Shown: in pieces, positions 23,501-36,965 of the stretch
Position numbering within the stretch: position 1 is the stretch's first letter
Layout of the letters: each line of letters opens with the position of its first letter
From: Dermanyssus gallinae
Lineage: Eukaryota > Arthropoda > Arachnida > Mesostigmata > Dermanyssidae
DNA length: 64,000 nt
Direction: 5' to 3'
Assembly: GCA_003439945.1 (NCBI GenBank)
Contig: QVRM01002220.1
Coordinates: forward strand, 331,501 to 395,500
Program-made: the position numbers and the translations under genes
The notes under the pieces: generated by a model
Seen by the model: the letters and a program-made list of their open reading frames with translations, nothing else
The model's database searches: none
What the model was told of the DNA's origin: nothing

Positions 23501-25310
23501 CGTCTAAAATATGTCGTCGCGACCTTCTTACCATGGCGTGTCTACCCTGTCCATCTTGTGACGGTCATCCCAGAAGATTTGGACAAATGTCTTCGATGAA
23601 TGAAGCGCCCTGCTCCGCAGTGCCGGTAGTCGTCGCCGTATGAGCGGGTCGATCTTTGCCGCCAGCAGCAGAAAAAGGGGTGTGTGATAGTTATCGTGGT
23701 ATTTATAAAGTGCCTAGGGCAACGCTGTGATCGGGAACCGAAACTACGGACAGAGGAGGAGATGGATAGACATCGAAGCTCAGTCAAAACGAAAACGACC
23801 GAGGGAGCCTTACAATGAAGAGGAGTGCCTGTAGAGGAAGGACAATTGTGAAAGAGAAAGAGAGATAGTAAAAGGGACAAGACTGGGGGGGGGGGTGGGG
23901 GGGCAAAACGCGGGCTAGCCCAATTAGAACGATGATGTCGCTTCCTCGGCCCTCAGTCGTATCGGAAGCAAAAGCCCCCATCTCGCCGAGGTTATGTGTG
24001 GGAGGTGTGCGTCTGTGTCTGTGTGCGCCTATGTATGTAGGTACGCACGCACATACACATGTTTGTACGTATGAGCGCCTTGTGACTTGGCGGTCTGTTG
24101 TGCCAGGCGAGAATCAAAATATCGCTGGAAGGCCAGCCGGCGCACGATCAAGGATGCCCCAAGGCATCTATCTCTTCATCGTCCTCATCTTTGACGTCGG
24201 AATCATCATAGTAGTCTGACGCCGGCGGCTTCACATCGTATGTGCCCGTCTCGCCTGTACTGGCGGCGCGGGCCCACCGAGATCCAACTCATCGCTTGGA
24301 TCTCACGCCCCGGCTCTTCCTTTCTCTGGCAGTTCACGGCATGCAATCAATGACAGAAAACGAGACCCCAACGCCCCTGCCCTTTCCCCGGGCAACGAAA
24401 GACAGGCGGCTACGATGTCGGATCGCCGGGTCAGATGAAGTCGGCGGCCGGTCGGCACTTGCCGTTTGTATGGAGGTGGTTGGTGGAGGTTGCCAGGAGT
24501 TCGCTGGAAGGGAGAGAGGTTCGCTGCTGAAGATGATGCCACCGAAAGCGACGTGGACGGGCAGACGGGGGGGGGGGTGTGCGGGGCTGCTAAAGTGCGT
24601 TCCTTCCCGTCCCCCTCAGATTGCCAGTCACGACAACGAGAGGACCTTTCATAGCGGCTGAAAGTCCGCGACAGCCCTCGTTGGTGCTGTGCTGCTACTG
24701 CTGCCACTGCTGCCGCCGCGGTCTGTTGTTAATGAGGCCACTACATTGGGTACGGTGGCAACAAGAAGACGATGACGATGAGGACAACGAGTCCGCGGGC
24801 CCGCAGTCGACTCGCGCTAACTCTCGCTGCACTTCAGCTAGCTCACTCTATCTCTCTCTCTCGCCCTTTTTAGCTCTCTCCGCCAATCCCTCGAGGGCAC
24901 AATGGGCGACCGAAAGCGGGTACATCCGGACAATGAATGCGGGCGCCAGCAGTTGCGGCAGTACGCTGCGCACTCTCCACGCAAGCCACGATAGCCGGAC
25001 AATACAAGCAAACTAGTCGGCTCTGCAGCCTTTAACTGTTTGTGCCCCACCCCACTACAAGAGACCTTGCCGCTACGTTACGAGAAGGAAATTAACATTA
25101 GCTGAACGGGCGCAGTTTGTGTATTTGTGTGTATGTAGGCGGCCGTGTGTCTCTCCAGTGTGTTGTAGCTGCAATTCGCCCCTGTGCGACATGATAGCAT
25201 AGTTAGTTTCTACTCGGATGGTACAAGTATCGGAAGTGGATAGCTCAGTATCGATTGATTTCTGCGCACTGAATTTGCGCGCCGCTCTCAACAGGAGGAA
25301 TAGCAAGAGT
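23501..25310. other. GC-rich low-complexity block (possible promoter/UTR)
   Basis: This block is markedly richer in G, C and CpG than its surroundings. It has poly-G runs (about 23886-23902 and 24567-24576), a GTGTGT/CATACACA region (24000-24060), CT runs (24848-24865) and overlapping frames of 95-139 codons on both strands that show no protein domains. Such islands near arthropod genes are often 5' UTR or promoter DNA, but no transcript start or splice site can be pinned down here. Confidence 0.35.
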
Positions 25311-26907
25311 GGGTCAGACAGGCCGCGTTCGCAAAATCGTTGTGCGCCGTGTCGTTCTTTGTCCGTCTAGGTCGAAAATGGTCGGAACCTTGATTTTAAT
25401 CTTCAGTCAATCGACACCCGACGTAGCATTTGCGTTCACTATTTATACACACTTATACCGAACGGTCAAACGCCTTGCTGCACGTTTGCCCTTAACCCGT
25501 GTTAGTTTCCGGGATGACGAGGGAGGTATGAGTGTAGTACGCAGTACAAGATTAGAGTCAGAGGCCACTATGTCGAGTTTCTTTGCATATTCTGATTGGC
25601 CGAGCAACTGGACACGAAGTTCCATATACAGCTACGTTATGGCGCTATATTGCGATGCAAATCATTTGCAAACAATCTGCCCCGACAGTTTGTTGTTTAG
25701 CTAGTCTGCAAGGTTTGTTGTAGATTTGGGACGGCCATTACTACATCATCTGTTTCCATTGAGCGCGCTTTTAGTTTGAGGGACATGGTAATACTTATAA
25801 GACCCTCGTTGTGTCTACAGCAAGTAAATTAGACCCCTACAGAGAAAAGAAAACCCGATGTAGGATTCTAAAGGTCAATCGAAACAAGCACAAGTATTGA
25901 AAACAAAACTACAGCACCACATAAACGTTAACAATTAGCTTTTGAATTATGTAGTTGTGTTTCCAAGCTTCTTTAGCGCTAAACATATATGTGCCTCCGC
26001 CAGAAGCGCCAAAGGTTTGTATGTCCATGCATACAGTGGCACACGCCGGCTTCTCTACGCCCTTCCACCCTCAAGTTCAAGTGCAAACGAACACTGAATT
26101 ATTTTGTGTCTGCTAACATATTCGCCATTATGATCAAATAGGTCATGAAGCAACAAATTACTTATTTCAGTCATGCCATCAAAGAGCTCTAGATTGCCGT
26201 AAGCATTCAAGAACAAAACTTGCCACAACAGCAAGCATAGTTAATGAAACATGTAATACATACAACAGCACATGGTCAGTTTGCGAAACAATTGCGAAAA
26301 AAACGTCCAGATCGCTGCGGCGTCAGCAGCAGCAGCATCTACATTAGGTACATGCTGTAGATTAGCGGCCTAAAATATGGCATCTTCGTCTCGTTTGTTT
26401 CATTTTTACCGATGAACCTGCTCAATGCATCGATAAAAAGAGCGGTTAAATTCCGCAGCTTTAAGAATCCGATTATTATAACTTTAAACCGATAGCCAAA
26501 TTGGCAAATTCAAGGGATTTTACATTGCGTTTACACGTCCACATCAGAATGATCGGTGCAGCAAGCCGTTGGTAACGTGCGGTTAAATGCAAGGCGCACA
26601 CGTTCGCTCAATAGAAAAACTGTTTTTGTCAAGATGCAGATGAAGCCTCTGACTGAGGCAATTATCCATCGACAAAATCTTCAAGAATACCCAAGGAAAT
26701 AAGGCTTCGTAGTTAGAGTACGCCTCGAAGAAATATACCTCAGACTATTTGATAATATCAAGGACGAAATGTAGCTCAGTCGTCTCTCTAAATGTGGGCA
26801 TTTTGGGATAAATATGCACAGCTGCATCGAGGACTTAATTAACGAGTTAAGTCAGTGGACGAGTTCTACCGTCGGCGTTATATCAGTAGCAAAAAATAGA
26901 CAACTGT
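25311..26907. other. No supportable gene
   Basis: The 131-codon plus frame at 25309-25704 has no recognisable domain. The remainder is AT-rich and lacks signals. Confidence 0.35.
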
Positions 26908-27104
26908 CAGAAACCGAGCAAGGTGGCTTAGTGGCAAAGCCTTTGCCTTGCATTCGGGAGGACTGGGTTCGAGACCCAGACCGGCCACTCTTAAATTGGT
27001 TTGCATGGTTTCCAATTTAGACAAGGTAAATGCCGGAGTGGAGTAAACTTAGCCATGACATGAAAAATCCGTACACGGGCAATTGCCTTACGGGAAAAAA
27101 AAAA
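26908..27104 (+). repeat. tRNA-derived SINE, family A, copy 2
   Basis: It has a perfect A box (TGGCTTAGTGG, about 26924) and B box (GTTCGAGAC, about 26967), the same body as copies 1 and 3, and an A10 tail ending near 27104. It is the best-preserved copy by tail. Confidence 0.9.
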
Positions 27105-28559
27105 CACTACGACAGCAATAAATCACCACGAAAAGTACACATTATACATACTAGCAAAGTTAAGACACAGCCAGGTTAAGAAACCCAGCTGCTATAGTTG
27201 CAACGTGGACACCTCGATGGTGACTGCCAAAGGGAACGAAAATTAAGGCATGAGCAAACGCCTTGGAGGTACAAAGGATAAATGTCGCAAGGTTACGGCG
27301 CTTCGCGTAAAGGCGTATTTTGTCATAGAAGATGAAACGTTTAAAGAAGTCGTGAAATATTCTACATCAAAGATTTGCTTGTTTAAAGGACCTTCTTGAT
27401 AAAAGTGAGTGACAAGAGTTTACGTGAATTAAAACACGCATATAATTCAGAAGGCGGAAATCCCCCAACTCGACAAAACCATTCCGTTGTATGGAGTGAC
27501 ACTCAATCCTAGAGAAGGGTATTAGTCGGACACATAACCAATTGCATTGAAGTGTGTTTCCCCACTCTATGTATAAGTCTAGATTCTGGGGAAAGCGCTT
27601 TAGATATATTGCTTTGCTTTTTTACAGAGCCAATTATAGGCCTAGATCGTCAATATGTCGGGCCAAGGCTCCGCTGTCTATTTGTTTGTCGGCACATTCA
27701 CACTAAAATATCAAATTCCGTCAAGTTAAAACATAAAATGTATTTTTCTTTGACCCTCCCCTCACCCCATATCGCACTGCAGTCCGCTGTCGATGGCAAT
27801 AGCCGCTGGTACAGGGATCATGGGATGAAGCTCCTCGTTCCGAGAATGCCTCGTTCTGAAACATGGCTTATAAGGTCTGATCTATTAGCTGCTTGAGTAG
27901 AACGGGTGACCAGGTGATTTAGGCTATTCTGAAAAGGATTTGTAGGAGACGTTATATCAAGCAGAATGATTAACAACGATATACGTGTACTATCACAACG
28001 CATATCAAAAAAGTGTTCAAAGTTCATTGTCTACTTCTTTCATATGCGAATGAATGCGTAGGTAAATAATAATATTTGTACCCAAATGTATCGCACTCAT
28101 TGAAATCATCTACAGTGTGCATGTCTGGCGTGTAAATCCGCGGCCGCTGATTCTAAGCGATATAGTTTATCATCTTTATTCTGTAAATAATAGCACTTTT
28201 AATACCACTGCGGAATTCCATTCTGTTCATCCACACACACGCCAGCTTCAGCGACCGAAAAGTTTATATCTCAAAACGAGTATCCTGCAATGTGCTCTGT
28301 TTAGTTGAGAATTTTAAGGCATTCATTCAAGTATTTGACACGGACAGTGACGCCAAGGTGATAAAAGCAGGATTCTTCGCAGGTCAGAGAGTACCCTCTG
28401 GCATTTAGATCTCTACTGAAGAGCAGAAAGTCACTCAGATGTGTTTTTTGACATATATAAACAAAGCATGTCAACGACGGAGATGAACTTTATATGACGT
28501 AGATCTACCCGCTATCGTTTAGAAACTTAGCACCTTAGAAATACGCCTAAGGAACTCGT
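27105..28559. other. No supportable gene
   Basis: Frames at 27552-27896 (plus) and 27818-28027 (minus) overlap and carry no domain. No repeat or RNA gene was identified. Confidence 0.35.
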
Positions 28560-28880
28560 TAACAATATGCAAATAGTTGGTTTGGTTAGACAAGAAAAGA
28601 AAGAACCCTGGCTCCAGCAGCCCTGTCTTTCTCATTTACAAGTCAACAAGTCGTCATTGAGTACTGGAAACTCGACAACCAAACAGAGTTACCACATTAC
28701 CTTTTCCACTGAGAATATCCTCCAGCGATACATCAACGCTCTCTACTTGTCGACCGTTGATATATTAAACGGCCTGTTCAGTTGCTTCTGGAAGGAAGCT
28801 AAAAAAGCTATATTTCGACGCGCGGTGGACATTACAAGCCCACCCGACGAAAAATGCCTAACTATAATGTGTCCTTAGAC
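28560..28880 (+). pseudogene. Possible LINE ORF2 linker fragment
   Basis: A 103-codon open frame ends in a block (FWKEAKKAIFRRAVD, about 28788-28830) that resembles the 'AAKKAIPRG' segment between endonuclease and RT of Jockey/R1-like LINEs. Nothing upstream or downstream confirms it, and the invariant Pro-Arg-Gly is not conserved. This is a weak call and the frame could be chance. Confidence 0.3.
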
Positions 28881-29162
28881 TGTTCGAAATCCACCCTGCT
28901 TACGATTTTGTCGGCTGGTGTGGCTGGATCGCGTCTCCAGTTTGTCCGGAGACTTCGAGATAGACCAGTCTAACATTTTTTCAGAGATAGTTTGCATCTT
29001 AACCATTTGTCATAGCGCGAAAGACATTCACATCTGATATATATATATATATATCGAAAATATTCACATAGCTACTTTGTATGTTGTGTGGTTCAATCCA
29101 TTGGCTATTGCCAGTATTTACAGTGCAATCGGGAAGCGCTAGACTTAGACTCTAGATAGTAA

Positions 29163-29366
29163 TTTTTTGTTTTTACGTTTTTTGGAAGGCTTATGTTCGT
29201 GTACGGTTTTTTTTCATGTCATGGCTAATGTTTAATCCACTCCGGCATTTACCTTGTCTAAATTGGAAACCATGCAAACCAATTTTAAGAGTGGCCGGTC
29301 TGGGTCTCGAACCCAGGCCTGCCGAATGCAAGGCAAAGGCTTTTGCCACTAAGCCATCTTGCGCGG
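29163..29366 (-). repeat. tRNA-derived SINE, family A, copy 3
   Basis: Minus-strand copy with the B box as TCTCGAAC (about 29306) and the A box as CCACTAAGCCA (about 29346) in plus-strand view. It shares body sequence with copies 1 and 2 and has an A-rich tail at its left end. Its head lies within about 15 bp of a long (TA)n tract. Confidence 0.85.
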
Positions 29367-29377
29367 TATATATAAAG

Positions 29378-29449
<72 letters not shown>

Positions 29450-29490
29450 CATATATATATATATATATATATTATACATATATATATATA
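29378..29490. repeat. Long interrupted (TA)n tract, left of MITE
   Basis: About 110 bp of nearly pure TA with short interruptions. The MITE begins immediately after it with a TA dinucleotide as its likely target duplication. Confidence 0.95.
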
Positions 29491-30326
<836 letters not shown>

Positions 30327-31330
30327 ATTGTGACTCCTTAGTTCAACTGTGGAAGCACACGCTCGCAAGAGAAGCACAGCTGTCATCAGCACCAGCCGAA
30401 ACTGAAAAGCACCATTGCTCCCGTTTGAATTTGCACCTATTTTTGTCTGCGTCTTGAAGACCTCTTCCCTTCCCATTTCCAAGCCTCACCGACAGCAGTT
30501 TCCCTCTAGAACACTCCAGATGTTACAAACTGCCGTTTCGACGCACATCTATCGTGTTCAACATCGAGAGCCTTTCGTATGTGCCGCTACCACCAGCAGT
30601 GTAAGTACCACCACTTGGCGTGAAGATCAACCTCCTACACTTGAGCCCTCCATTCGGTCCCCCGTAATCCATTAGGTTTTTTTGCCGACGAGAGTTGAAT
30701 TTCAATCCTATCGTGACATGTTACAGCCGGCAAACAACCATACGGTAGATACTGAAACGTGGCACTAGTCTACCCAGATATCGTTTCTATGATGACGTGC
30801 GTCATAGATTTTCCTTAAGTCAAATATTGTTAAACCAGTCGAGTATTGTAGGTCGACCATGAGCATTTCTGCAAGCTTGACTCTGTTTTCTAAACGTAAT
30901 ACGTTTAGTTTAATAATCACGAATCATTTAATGCGCTTTATAATACTTTTTTTCTCATTTAATTTTAATGCGCTCAAAAGAAAAACTGCCTCTGCAGACT
31001 CTGAGTAAGCGCTGGTGGTCATAGTGATCAAATCGTCGATCAAAGCTAGCAACCGACTAGGCAATTTTAGGTTTGCTTCGAGTACTAGTTACACCCATAC
31101 TTCTATCGCTCAGGTTCCCAGCCTGGAATTTGCGTTCCGCCTTCCGTTAATAACATCAGGGCCGAAACAAACCCTACTATCTATATGCTATAGTTTGTTA
31201 TTGCTATGCTCGATTAAATCACAATTAGTCGACGTCAGCTGAAACTCAAAACAGCAAGAAGGAATAAAAACAAGAATGTAAAACATTTTTCCTAAGGTGA
31301 TAGCCATTTGATTCCTAAAAAAGCACTTAC
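30327..31330. other. Unassigned; possible intron of the minus-strand gene
   Basis: If the exon at 31331-31442 is real, this stretch is downstream on the minus strand and would hold intron and further exons. A 60-codon minus-strand frame at 30523-30705 (Gly/Thr-rich) is the only candidate continuation I noticed. It lacks a convincing acceptor and any domain, so it is not called as an exon. Confidence 0.3.
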
Positions 31331-31442
31331 CTACGTTGCGTTGGTTGGGCCTTGACTGAGGCGTTTCTTGGCAAGCAGCCAAGATTACGAGTACGGCCAA
31401 CATTATCAGCGTCACGTTGGTAAGGTAACTGCAGCATAGCAT
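31331..31442 (-). CDS. Putative first coding exon of a secreted protein
   Basis: On the minus strand an ATG at 31442 with a purine at -3 opens a frame that begins MLCCSYLTNV, followed by a hydrophobic core (TLIMLAVLVILAAC) and then a polar stretch, QETPQSRPNQRNV. This is a textbook signal peptide, with a likely cleavage near Ala-Cys. After 37 codons plus one base, the frame meets GTAAGTGC (31330-31323), a strong 5' splice donor. The uninterrupted frame beyond it changes character, as intron read-through would. I therefore read this as exon 1 of a small secreted protein or peptide precursor, phase 1 at the exon end. The mature protein and the downstream exons were not identified. It is the most gene-like host element in the window; chance occurrence remains possible. 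Confidence 0.5.
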
Positions 31443-32480
31443 CGTGCGGGAAGCATGGTTTTCGTTAAAGATCGGTTAACGTTGCGTCAAGTGATAAGTA
31501 ATTTTGACTGGCAAAGACAGTGCATCGTCTCGTAACTTCGGCGCACAATGCACCTCTCTCTCTCTCCTTTCCCTTGTTAGCATTCGCTGCCACCGTCCCT
31601 ATCTCGATTCCCCCTAGACATGAGAGCCCAGCAATGAAAACAGACCGCAACTATCCTCACTATCCTAGACTATTCTGTCGATAACCGTTTACACACATCG
31701 TCAACTAGATAAAGTCTTTCTTACTAGAAAATAGAGCACTTTTGCTATAGATCGTATTATAGCACTTCGCCTAGCCAGTAATAATAATTCTGTCTATAAG
31801 CCAAAGTTTAGTGATCATTCAAAGTTACTGGAAAAAGAGTTTTGTTATATGCATTTAGAGCGTTTACCACAATCTACTTACTTCGTTGGTCGTGGTCGGT
31901 AGCGCTTTGTTTGGCGTTCGAATCATTGGGTACCTAAGGTTTCGTGTTGCGTTGCACAGCTGCATTTTCACTTTACTGCAACTACAACAAGATCCTTACT
32001 GTTATGACTGCCTCGGTGATAGATTGGTGGTAATTGTTACTTAACAGGCAGCGTTAAACAGACAGCGCACAGATGGCCGGACCTTGTCATGTTGTGGCAC
32101 TCTCTCCCTAGACTCCGTCATGGATCACCAGCGAGCAACAAAAGCGAATAAAAACACTAATAGTAACGACGTTGCCCAGTTTTCGTCGACTTGTCCTATC
32201 GGGCATCCTATCTATCCTAGCAACTTGCTCATACGGATTCTCCTGTTGGTACATCCCGACGTACTATCTGCTCTAGTCGGAAATACTTCGACCTATCAAC
32301 ATTTTACCTGATGCATCTAGTCATTATTTTTCCCATACAATTATTTAAAACGCTAAAACGTTAGGTATCCACATACATACACAACGTACAACAACCCTAC
32401 ACAATGTACGACAACCAATGACAAGCACCGTCTAGCGCTTCTTGTTCTTTAATACCCTTTTTGACGCCCCAATGAAGGTG
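31443..32480. other. Upstream region of the putative secreted-protein exon; no gene recognised
   Basis: On the minus strand the first 200 bp, including a GA-rich tract near 31550, could be 5' UTR or promoter of the exon at 31331-31442. No TATA box or initiator was confirmed. The rest shows no domain-bearing frame. Confidence 0.3.
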
Positions 32481-34240
32481 TGTGTGGAGGGTGGGGGGGG
32501 GGGGGTATTTTTGGCGCCCCCTCTCCTCCTCCTGCTCATCAGCATTCTAACGCCCATTCAAGATCATATTTATGCCTGTATGAGAGTATGCGATACGTTC
32601 AACTCAACGTGCTGGTCGAATTTCGCAAACGCTAATGTGGCGAAGACAGGCAGGCAGCTGCCACGGCCGTTTCTCTCGTCGGCCGGATCTAATGATACGC
32701 ATTAAAAGCGCCTAATGCGTGCGGCCGCATTGGCAAAGTGGTCAGAACGGTAAACGGTCGGACATTTTGGCTCGTGTTCCTCTCTCTCTCTCTCTCTCTC
32801 TTTATCTCTTTCTTTTTGTGTGTCTGTCTCGCACGCGGGCTTGCTCGCTTGTATCCTTGTGCACGCCCTATTGCCTGCTGCGTGGGGGTGGCGGCGGCGG
32901 TGGTAATGCCTACCCATACCTACAAATGATGCTTCTCCCGGCGTGTCTGCTTCGGCGTTTTTTTCTCGTCGCGCTATCTGTGCTTGACTTGCTGTTGTTC
33001 TAGCCGCTGGCGCATCGTATGCATGGTCTGACGCGCTAAACTACTGTGCGTTTAGCAACGCCGTTTGAAAGGGGGGGGGGTTCGGGGGAGAGGCAGCGTC
33101 GTGTGTCGAGGAGGACGTTTTGCTCGTGGGCGGGGGTTGCCGGCGCTGCCAGCTAGGATCGCCGCCGTCGTCGTCGGCTGTCGGTCGTGTCGGCAGCAAG
33201 TGTTGAAACGCCGGCCGTTCGTTCATTGTTGGCGTTAGCGAAGCGGAGCTGAGCTGTACCTTTCGAGGCGTATCGTTCGAGAGGGGCAAAAACAACTCGT
33301 TCGTATCGTTCGAGAGGGGCAAAGACAACTCAGGGAGGAGGGAGACCTTCTACTACACTAGCTGGCAGGCCGACACTGCTACAAGTCCGACGATGCAGAC
33401 AAGGACAACGACGACCTCAACAAGGGCTGTAACGATCGTATCCTTCCCTGTGATGCGTGCAAAATGGTGCCGCCCATAGGCGACAACTTTGCAAGAAATG
33501 GGTCTCAGCAGCAGGAACAAGAAGAAGAAACAAAGGAAAAAACAGTAAGTGAGCAATAGGGATCGAGAAAGAGGCTGAGGGGGAGAGATAGCGAGAGAGA
33601 GAGAGAGAGAGAGGAACAAAGGCCAAATGGGAATCAAGTAGGGAGTAGAGAGCAGGCGGCGGCTGGCCTGTGTCTGCTGGACGAGGGGCTTGGAGCGTTA
33701 AGACCGCCGTATCGCCGGCGTGGTGGGCTAGAGTGGAAACGCGGGGCGGAAAAGCGCGTTTCGGTGCGAACCCTTGGCCTCTTTGGTGAGGATACGTGTT
33801 CGCGGTTCTCTGCAGAGATTTGAGAGATGCGGCCAGATGGACGAGATGGAACGAGGCTGCTTACTGCCTGCTTGCTTGCTGACGCGCAAAAAGCCTTCGC
33901 ATACGAAACAGCCAGTGTCAAGCCGTCAAGCTGTGTGCCAAAACGAAGGCCCTCGTCTCAGCCTAATTTGCCTCAAAATTTTAAAGTGGCAGATGGGCAA
34001 GAAGTCATCGCCGCGCCCGTCTCAGAATGAAATGCCAGGCAAAAAGAAAAGGAACGGAAAGCAGGGGACAGGGAAGGGGATGTGAAATGGAAAAGCTTTT
34101 GAATACTTCCGACCTATTTGAAGTGCTATAGCAATTTGAAACAACAACAACACCACCACCACTACCAACAACAACATTAACAACAAAGAGGACCATGTTC
34201 GCAATTCTCAAGTGGAGTTTCTCTATGGATAAAAGCTTTA
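32481..34240. other. GC-rich low-complexity block with simple repeats
   Basis: It contains a G run at about 32493-32505, a (TC)n tract at about 32778-32800, a GGC/GGT stretch near 32890, poly-G near 33069-33078, a 33-bp tandem duplication at 33269-33334, a GA tract at about 33590-33612 and a CAA/CAC run at about 34140-34175. Frames up to 103 codons exist on both strands but are compositional. No protein domain is seen. Confidence 0.4.
33269..33334. repeat. 33-bp tandem duplication
   Basis: Two adjacent copies share TCGTTCGAGAGGGGCAAA and following bases, differing by a few substitutions (AAACAACTC versus GACAACTC). It is a short minisatellite-like duplication in GC-rich DNA. Confidence 0.8.
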
Positions 34241-36574
34241 TAGGTATTCCGTCTCGCGAGTAGTCGAAATTACACCAAAAGATGCAGGTAGAAATTGACA
34301 GCGGTTTGGCTCACAATATTACAGGATGAACACAATTATCCTCTCCCACGTGGGTAAATGTCGTAAATTACTTATCGACTCTATAAATATGTCTTTGTCT
34401 ACACGTGTACGCATATATGAGCATTATACAGATATAATTACTTAGCTGCCTAAATGAGTTCGTATAATTGGCTATAGTTAGAAGATGACGCCCACCACAC
34501 GCTTGAATGTCCGTTCTGCAGAGGGTGGTACTAGCGCTCACGCTCACTCAATATATTGAATATAGCACTTTAGACATTGAGCTAATAGAACGACACATAT
34601 TTATATGTTAACGGTTAGTCGGTAGTACGGTGGCGTTTTAGTGTGCTTAGAGAAATTAATGATATTTTTGGAGTGGCTTGCGCTTGGAAAGAGCGCAAAA
34701 ATATGTGCGCAATCCTCGTATTCCCCGATGACTAAGCATATGCCAACAATATGCATAATATTTGTGAAATTGCTTATATATTGTTTATCACCGATTTGTT
34801 TAAGCTCCACATATGTTACAAAATAAGTTAGAGGGCAATCAAATAAAATTCCTATGTGCCTAGTAAATAAAAAACGCATAATTCGGTGAAAGCTGAAACA
34901 AACAACAAGCACATACCTAGGAAAAGCATAATAGTTTTCGTTCATTAAATATGATCTTAAAATTAGTCATATAAAATAATTGATTATTGAATATAACACG
35001 TTTTAGAATTTTAAATATATAGTTGTATTCTATAAAAATGTATTACTAAAATTAACAATTACGGCCTCTAGCGCAAAGTACGTTTTTTGTTTCGCTGCTT
35101 TCCTAGTCCTAACAAAAGGCAAACGCGCAGCGCGGAACGTCACGGTTTGCTCGCTTCAAAGGTGCCAGTTGATCAATATTAATAATTTGTCGTTCCAAGC
35201 ATTCCTTACGTCCTTTAATAATGTAGTTTTAATGTGAGGAAACCATTTACAACACAAGCACAACGTTTTTTTCCTAAGACTTAATTGTGGTAAATTACTT
35301 CTTTTCTTGATACGGATTGAACAATTAACTTAATTCAGATAAACTGCATTGTGCTGGTACTGTCGCTTCGTTGACAATAGCTTCTTGCGTACTGCCGTCG
35401 TATCATAAACTATTATTTGTCCTACATTGCAAATTTACTCAGCTCTTCGGTCCACAATGCGGCCGACACCCGACGTACACTTATGAGGTGTAAACGTCTG
35501 CTTGACCTCCATTGTTCACGAGCCCAGTCCATGGCGCCCACAATAGGAGCCGCCGCGTCCCCCCCCCCCCCCCTATCGATCGCAAGGACAACAAGTGCCT
35601 CAAAAACTGTGCCTCCTTTTGATCTCTCCTTTGAGAGAGATCTCCAAGAGATTTGAGCTCTTGAGAATGCGCTTAGCTCAATCTTTAACAAACAAGTCAG
35701 TTCCCTCCTCTAGCTCGACTGAGCGGTGATGCGAGTAGGATACGACCGCCGTGCATAAAACCGTCACGGGTTTATATGTTCACGTCACCATTCATTATTA
35801 CGTCACCATGCACTATTACGTGACGTCTTTATTTACGCATATTGCTATATAGTACGTCGCACGTTAATATTATTACAATTCAATCAATCGTTTTTTATCG
35901 TTTACTGTGTACGTGTCGTGTGCGCGGGTCCAACAGAAAGTCATAGGTGGAAAGAGGCTGGCGAACTTGCGGCGATGTGTTGTCGTCGATGGGGGGTTTC
36001 TTCGGGAGGCTTCGGCCGGTTATGGGCCGGGCCGCCACTTGAAGGCGAGCCGTGAATAGAAGCGCCCCTATGACGCCAGCATCGGCAGCGCTCCGCGGAC
36101 TAAGGCCGGCGTAAGTCGCTGTGTGAGCCTCCCTTAATAACGGGGGGGATTTTGACTTGAGTCGGCTCTGATTAAAAATTCACAGCTGTTCCTAAGTGTC
36201 ACATTCGCCGGATTTTCGGCTTTCGACGTCGCGTTACTGGCAGGCAACCACGGGCCGCCGTATTCAGCGCTGCTCAGAGAGAGATTCTACGCACGCGGCG
36301 ATTTTCACTTCGCGAGAGAGGAAGAAGCATACAACAAGCGGGAAGACGATCTTCGTCTCTCAGATGATAGAGGCCCCTGGGCAGCGCGGGGAAACGGCAG
36401 CAGAATGAGAGGGAGAGAGGAAACGAGGAAGAGAGATCATGGGTGGGGTAGAGAAAGACGGCTAAGAAGTCACCATAAACAATAACGCTCGAATCAGTAT
36501 TCAATTTCATAATTAATGACATGGCTGTCCGTTTATGTATACAGCGGCAATAGCGATCGTTTAATAGCGAAGGC
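34241..36574. other. No supportable gene; AT-rich then GC-rich
   Basis: 34241-35400 is AT-rich. 35400-36450 is GC-richer with a C13-14 run near 35560 and purine-rich GAGAGA stretches near 36400. Complementary frames at 35417-35691 on both strands are not supported by any domain. Confidence 0.35.
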
Positions 36575-36860
36575 AAGGACGCCAACAACGACGACGGCAA
36601 CAACAACAACAACAATGACGGCTACGCTCACGATGACAATAACAACAACAACTACTCCAGCAACAACAGTAACAGTAATGATAGCAGTTTCAACAACAAC
36701 AAGAACAACAACAACAAACACAACACAATGGCGGAAACAATAAGTAACGACAGCGACAATAACCACAGAAGTTGTTGTTGCTAGCAAACGCAATAGACAT
36801 ATTAATGATACAACGGTGTCGACAATAACAGCACAATTGACTGAACAGTTTTACGACGGC

Positions 36861-36897
<37 letters not shown>

Positions 36898-36965
36898 CAA
36901 TAACAACATTATGAGAAACGATCACAACAACACTACGACAACAGCAATAATATCAACAATAACAA
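36575..36965. repeat. CAA-dominated trinucleotide repeat field
   Basis: About 390 bp of imperfect CAA/ACG/ATA triplets, including a pure (AAC)12-like run near 36860-36895. On the minus strand it reads as a long Val-rich frame, which is compositional and not a gene. Confidence 0.9.

Noticed and set aside
24242..24707. Overlapping 139- and 134-codon frames on opposite strands
   Set aside because: GC-rich low-complexity DNA opens both strands; neither has a recognisable motif.
30523..30705. Candidate second exon of the secreted-protein gene
   Set aside because: No acceptor with a pyrimidine tract at a compatible phase was seen and the sequence is Gly/Thr-rich without motif.
32720..32780. tRNA-like start with an A-box match (TGGCAAAGTGG)
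   Set aside because: No B box at the right distance and it runs into a TC microsatellite; probably chance.
36533..36793. 86-codon Val-rich minus-strand frame
   Set aside because: It is the translation of a CAA/GTT repeat field, not a protein.
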